Assembly: GCA_035445085.1 (NCBI GenBank)
Contig: DAOMQA010000036.1
Coordinates: forward strand, 1-8,093
DNA: 8,093 nt
Reading direction: 5' to 3'
Source: JBDHXE01 sp035445085
Lineage (GTDB): Bacteria; Bacteroidota; Ignavibacteria; Kapaibacteriales; UBA2268
Part shown: positions 5,054-8,093 of the stretch, piece after piece
Position numbering within the stretch: the stretch's first letter is position 1
Layout of the letters: every line of letters starts with the position of its first letter
Position numbers and translations under genes: made by a program
The notes under the pieces: model-generated
What the model saw: only the letters and a program-made list of their open reading frames with translations
Told to the model about the DNA's origin: nothing
The model's database searches: none

Positions 5054-6919
5054 TTACTCGGAACTTAATAAATCAATCTCTTTTTTCTTTAGTTCATTAA
5101 ATCTTTCTAAGTGATTTATATTGTCCTTATCGCTTTTCATCAAGTCTTTTACTTGTTCTATTTGGTATTTTACTCTCCTAATGTGCAATTTCTTTACGGA
5201 ATCCTTGATAATTTTTACTTCATCTATATCCTCACGCTCGATGTTTAGTAAGGTATACCAATTGTCGGAAGGTACTAATTCGTCTATTTGTAAGCTAAGG
5301 ATAGCGTCTTTAGTATCGTCTGTATAATCCCCAAGTAAAATTGCATTTAAGATATTGTGATGTTCTGAATTAATAGCTATAATTTCAAATAAATTGCGGG
5401 CTACTGGGCTAATAAGTGTATCCTCTTCAAAATCGGTATGTTCGAATATATATAATAATTCGTCGCTTCCCTTTAGTGCAATTTTTAAAATTAATCGCTC
5501 TTCTGGGAAAATGCTTGATAAATCAGTGTTTGATTGTGCGGTATCTACTTTGTTGAAATTACTAATAAAGCTCTTATTATAGTCAATATTGTTGTCTTTG
5601 TCGAACTGTTTAAGGTATTCTATTTGGTATCTATTTTTAATTGAATATGCTTCTTTCAGTTGCTGTTCCGAAAGAGCTAATCTATTAGCAATTTCTTTAA
5701 TATAAAAATCATGTTGTATTTCATCTGGTACCCTTGCAACTACTTCTAATAATGTTTTTAGAAGGCTACTTAATGAATGGGGAGTATTGAGGCTCTGCCT
5801 TGCTTTTATGCGTTCAATTTTAAATTCTAAATAAGTGCTTGCTTTGCGTAGATGATAATTGTATTGTTCACTACCGTATTTTCTTACAAAACTGTCAGGG
5901 TCTTCCTGATCGGGCAAAGTAACAATGTAAACGTCAAAACCTTCGGATAAGGCTAATTCTGCTGCTGCCTCTGCGGCTTTTTGTCCAGCCTCATCGCCAT
6001 CATAAGATATATATAGCTTGTTCGTAAATCTTTTTAGTAGTTTTAACTGTTTATTTGTGAGTGCTGTGCCAGAACTTGACACTACATTTTCTATGCCATT
6101 TTGTGATAATGAAATGACATCTAAGTAGCCTTCAGTTAGGATTACGCACTCTTTGGAGCGAATCGCATTTTTCCCTTCAAACAAACCATAAAGAATATTA
6201 CTTTTATCATATATTTCATTTTGTGCTGAATTTATATATTTTGCTTGGGATTTATCGTCTCCCATATACCTTGCGCCAAATCCTACTACTCTTCCAATAT
6301 AGTCTTTGATTGGAAATATTGCTCTATCTCTAAATCTATCGTATACTTTTTGCTTGTCATTTTTAGATACTAAGCCATTAGAAACTAAAATTTCCTCTTT
6401 ATAATTATTTGCTGTTAAGTAATTATATAGTTCAGAATTTGTGTTTGGGGCATAGCCTAAGACAAATTTAGATATTGAAGCGTCGCTAACGTCTCTTTTA
6501 GATAAGTAAGAATAGGTTGATTTGCCAATTTCAGAGTAGATTAACTTATTGTAATAATTAGCTGCATCATTTAAGGAATTATATAATTGGTCTTTTCTAT
6601 CCGTATTTGTTGTGTTGAAGCTATTATCTTGTGGTAATTGAACACCATACTTGTTAGCTAACTCTTTAATTGCTTCATTAAAAGAATAAGAATGGAAATC
6701 CATCATAAAACTTATGGCGTTACCACCTTTGCTACAACCAAAGCACTTATAAATATTCTTATCGGGTGATACTATAAAAGAGGGGGTCTTCTCTTGGTGA
6801 AAAGGGCATAAGCCAATATAATTGCGCCCACGTCTTTTTAGGCGTACTGTATCTCCAATCAAATCTACAATATCACTTGATTCAATTACTCTGTTTACTA
6901 TATCACTTGAATATTTCAA
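5054..6919 (-). CDS. dnaG: DNA primase
   Basis: DnaG (621 residues, normal length) makes the RNA primers for DNA replication, working with the replicative helicase at the fork. The N-terminal zinc-binding domain has the CHCC set C38, H41, C59 and C62 in LCPFHQEKTPSF and KCFGCSKGGNA. The catalytic core follows, with FGARYMGDD (214-222) and NILYGLFEGKNA (241-252). The TOPRIM domain has E263 in LTEGYLD and D307/D309 in YDGDEAG for metal binding. The C-terminal 250 or so residues, the helicase-binding part, are divergent, as usual. The start must be TTG at 6919: an in-frame TAA sits directly before it, and the first internal ATG comes only after the zinc site. No clear Shine-Dalgarno site is present. 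The gene starts 13 bases after folK, so it is probably in the folB-folK operon. The N-terminus repeats SSDIV ten codons apart. Confidence 0.97.
   Translation of the reverse strand: MKYSSDIVNRVIESSDIVDLIGDTVRLKRRGRNYIGLCPFHQEKTPSFIVSPDKNIYKCFGCSKGGNAISFMMDFHSYSFNEAIKELANKYGVQLPQDNSFNTTNTDRKDQLYNSLNDAANYYNKLIYSEIGKSTYSYLSKRDVSDASISKFVLGYAPNTNSELYNYLTANNYKEEILVSNGLVSKNDKQKVYDRFRDRAIFPIKDYIGRVVGFGARYMGDDKSQAKYINSAQNEIYDKSNILYGLFEGKNAIRSKECVILTEGYLDVISLSQNGIENVVSSSGTALTNKQLKLLKRFTNKLYISYDGDEAGQKAAEAAAELALSEGFDVYIVTLPDQEDPDSFVRKYGSEQYNYHLRKASTYLEFKIERIKARQSLNTPHSLSSLLKTLLEVVARVPDEIQHDFYIKEIANRLALSEQQLKEAYSIKNRYQIEYLKQFDKDNNIDYNKSFISNFNKVDTAQSNTDLSSIFPEERLILKIALKGSDELLYIFEHTDFEEDTLISPVARNLFEIIAINSEHHNILNAILLGDYTDDTKDAILSLQIDELVPSDNWYTLLNIEREDIDEVKIIKDSVKKLHIRRVKYQIEQVKDLMKSDKDNINHLERFNELKKKEIDLLSSE
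6870..6910. repeat. Short in-frame direct repeat at the start of dnaG
   Basis: ATATCACTTGA occurs at 6870-6880 and again at 6900-6910, exactly 30 bases apart. It encodes the two SSDIV copies in the first 18 residues of the primase. The inner copy matches the conserved DIVDLI of DnaG proteins; the outer one lies in the less conserved N-terminal extension. Confidence 0.6.
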
Positions 6920-6932
6920 TTAGGTAGTCTTG

Positions 6933-7415
6933 TTAAATTTTGAGAACTTGAGAATTGTCAGCACACTCCGCTAATAATTCTGATATATTCTTATTCGTTA
7001 CTGGATCTATGGCTAAGGGGGCTATTTCTGCTAATGGCATCAATACAAACCTTCTTTGCCTAAAACTAATATGAGGTATATTAAGTAAGGTGCTTTCTAA
7101 AATAATATTGCCATATAAAATTATATCTATATCAATTTCTCTTTCGTGCCATCGTGCTCTTTGTTGCCTACCAATACTTAATTCAATTTGCTTGATTATG
7201 CTTAATAATTCAAATTGTTCGTAACTTGTTTTTATTTTCAATGCTAAATTAATAAATGTTTCCTGTTCTGAATAGCCAATAGGTTCACTGAAATATAGAG
7301 AAGAGACGCTTACTACATCAATACCTTTGTTTGTTTGCAATAAGTGTATAGCAGACTTAAGGAAGTTCTTTTTATTCCCGATATTAGAACCTAATGATAA
7401 ATAGACCTCTTCCAT
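6933..7415 (-). CDS. folK: 6-hydroxymethyl-7,8-dihydropterin pyrophosphokinase
   Basis: HPPK (160 residues, normal size) transfers pyrophosphate from ATP to 6-hydroxymethyl-7,8-dihydropterin, the step before dihydropteroate synthase in folate synthesis. Family features in order are LSLGSNIGN (6-14), the substrate-side FSEPIGYSEQETFINLAL (42-59), and IGRQQRARWHEREIDIDIILYGN (81-103) with the two magnesium-binding aspartates D95 and D97. IPHISFRQRRFVLMPLAEIAP (113-133) completes the pattern. The ATG at 7415 fits the family start (MxxVYLSLGSN). Its leader is A-rich without a Shine-Dalgarno site. It follows folB after 54 bases and precedes dnaG by 13, so two successive folate steps are encoded together with the primase. 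It is a stand-alone enzyme, not fused to FolB or FolP as in some organisms. Confidence 0.96.
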   Translation of the reverse strand: MEEVYLSLGSNIGNKKNFLKSAIHLLQTNKGIDVVSVSSLYFSEPIGYSEQETFINLALKIKTSYEQFELLSIIKQIELSIGRQQRARWHEREIDIDIILYGNIILESTLLNIPHISFRQRRFVLMPLAEIAPLAIDPVTNKNISELLAECADNSQVLKI

Positions 7416-7469
7416 ATATATTTTTTTTGATAAATTACAAATTACTTAGCAACTAAATTAAATATAATA

Positions 7470-7850
7470 CTAAGCCCTTTCTATAGTTTGCTCAGCTTCT
7501 ATACAATCTACTACTCTTCTAAGTGGAGCAGAAAGTTTCCTCACTCTTACAGTAGCAACTTGTAATTGATCAAATTTATCCATTAGGTTAGATAAAATAT
7601 CATTGCATAAGGTTTCTACTAAGTGATAATTGTCCTCGCCATTCATGATTTCTGATACTATAAACAATGCTTCTTCATAATTTAAAGCATCTTTGACGTT
7701 GTCATTGACAATGGCAGCAGTAGCATCGTAGTATAGTTCCAAATCTACTTCATATTTGCCACCTAACATCCTTTCTTCTGGCTTCACGCCGTGATAAGCA
7801 TAATACTCTGCATTGATTATACTTAATTTTGACAAAGAAGTCTTTAACAT
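7470..7850 (-). CDS. folB: Dihydroneopterin aldolase
   Basis: FolB (126 residues from the chosen start) cleaves 7,8-dihydroneopterin to 6-hydroxymethyl-7,8-dihydropterin, the substrate of FolK encoded next. Active-site features are AYHGVKPEER (18-27), with E26 at the position of the E. coli GVYDWE glutamate; LNYEEA (57-62); HLVETLCNDI (76-85), with the pterin-binding E79; and VRKLSAP, with the catalytic lysine K105. The frame is open further upstream to a possible Met at 7895, but ATG 7850 is better. GGGGA lies six bases before it, the length then fits the family (about 120), and the candidate -7 promoter element at 7884-7891 would fall inside the longer version. Likely the first gene of the folB-folK-dnaG operon. 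Confidence 0.93.
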   Translation of the reverse strand: MLKTSLSKLSIINAEYYAYHGVKPEERMLGGKYEVDLELYYDATAAIVNDNVKDALNYEEALFIVSEIMNGEDNYHLVETLCNDILSNLMDKFDQLQVATVRVRKLSAPLRRVVDCIEAEQTIERA

Positions 7851-7855
7851 AATTA

Positions 7856-7860
7856 TCCCC
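7856..7860 (-). promoter_or_regulatory. Shine-Dalgarno-like site deciding the folB start
   Basis: The minus strand reads GGGGA. The GGGG ends six bases before the ATG at 7850, which favours this start over two in-frame ATGs upstream (7862 and 7895). Confidence 0.55.
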
Positions 7861-7883
7861 ATAATTTTATTTAAATATATATA

Positions 7884-7891
7884 CAAAAGTA
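7884..7891 (-). promoter_or_regulatory. Candidate -7 element for folB
   Basis: TACTTTTG on the minus strand matches TAnnTTTG exactly. It lies between the upstream terminator and folB and would give a leader of roughly 28 bases. No clear -33 TTTG is found, so support is moderate. Confidence 0.4.
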
Positions 7892-7937
7892 ACAAAAAGT
7901 TAAATAGCTTTATATTTATTAACCTTAAATATAAAAA

Positions 7938-7996
7938 AACAAGGTAATAGTTTGAATTTCTAATGCTCCTAAGAAATCTTAACTAATTACCTTGTT
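7938..7996 (-). terminator. Long-stem intrinsic terminator of the gene at the right edge
   Basis: AACAAGGTAAT (7938-7948) pairs with ATTACCTTGTT (7986-7996). With one base bulged, the stem extends to 15 pairs. An inner five-pair stem (ATTTC 7956-7960 with GAAAT 7973-7977) caps it with a 12-base loop. On the minus strand the stem runs into seven T (7939-7933), a strong terminator for the membrane-protein gene and a boundary before folB. Confidence 0.75.
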
Positions 7997-8001
7997 AATA
8001 A

Positions 8002-8023
8002 TCTACTATATTTTAATAGTAGA
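8002..8023 (-). terminator. Hairpin just after the right-edge gene
   Basis: Perfect 8-bp stem TCTACTAT/ATAGTAGA with a six-base loop, 9 bases past the stop of the minus-strand gene. No T run follows, so it is probably an accessory or 3'-stabilising hairpin before the stronger terminator at 7938-7996. Confidence 0.4.
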
Positions 8024-8032
8024 GGTGGATTT

Positions 8033-8093
8033 TTAAATTTTTCGCCATATTGTCCAGATACCAAAGATACCCATTAAGCTGATGAGAGCTATT
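8033..8093 (-). CDS. C-terminus of an unidentified membrane protein (5' part outside window)
   Basis: The minus strand from 8092 reads in frame IALISLMGIFGIWTIWRKI and then TAA (8035-8033). It is a hydrophobic helix with tryptophans closed by a positively charged end, typical of a last transmembrane segment with a cytoplasmic tail. Two hairpins, including a strong terminator, follow at a sensible distance and support a real gene end. Only 19 complete codons are visible, too few to name a family. Confidence 0.6.
   Translation of the reverse strand, partial: IALISLMGIFGIWTIWRKI

Noticed and set aside
7851..7895. Longer folB starting at 7895
   Set aside because: It adds 15 hydrophobic residues not seen in FolB proteins, overlaps the candidate promoter and ignores the GGGGA six bases before ATG 7850.

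Overview
The window is AT-rich chromosomal DNA. It probably comes from Bacteroidota or a related FCB-group lineage such as Ignavibacteria or Kapabacteria. Three things point there: the style of the proteins (a NuoA with YESGM instead of YECG, a Bacteroidota-like MarR, a two-domain PaaH of about 390 residues), mostly A-rich leaders with few Shine-Dalgarno sites, and intergenic matches to the Bacteroidota -7 promoter element TAnnTTTG. No 16S or other decisive marker is present, so the phylum is an inference.

Layout from left to right. Positions 1-674 (+) hold the 3' part of a type II restriction-endonuclease-like gene and, overlapping its stop, a 49-codon ORF that looks like the surviving start of a partner gene. 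This block uses GAC for Asp (13 of 15), while sampled neighbours use GAT (16 of 19), so it looks horizontally acquired and eroded. Positions 619-1584 (-) hold nuoA and nuoB of respiratory complex I, overlapping and closed by a strong intrinsic terminator, with no nuoC following. Positions 1585-1871 are a divergent intergenic region with candidate promoters, competing hairpins and a perfect 14-bp palindrome before a MarR-family regulator gene (1872-2324, +).

The rest is on the minus strand. Read in the direction of transcription it runs folB, folK, dnaG, a LEA type 2 (WHy-domain) lipoprotein gene, paaG-like and paaH-like. folB and folK act one after the other in folate synthesis (dihydroneopterin aldolase, then pyrophosphokinase), and dnaG is the replication primase. 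After an 87-base gap come the lipoprotein gene and two CoA-thioester genes, packed with 3-base and 17-base gaps. The paaG and paaH products would catalyse isomerisation and NAD-dependent 3-hydroxyacyl-CoA oxidation, as in phenylacetate degradation or a beta-oxidation-like route. No other paa genes are present. At the right edge (8033-8093, -) is the C-terminus of an unidentified membrane protein, followed by two hairpins, the second a strong terminator.

Most of the window is ordinary housekeeping DNA. The points worth a second look are the eroded restriction-modification remnant beside a stand-alone nuoAB pair, a MarR gene whose likely operator overlaps its promoter, the lipoprotein-paaG-paaH operon, and a primase gene that can only start with TTG. 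I saw no CRISPR array, tRNA, rRNA, insertion sequence or clearly new multi-gene system.
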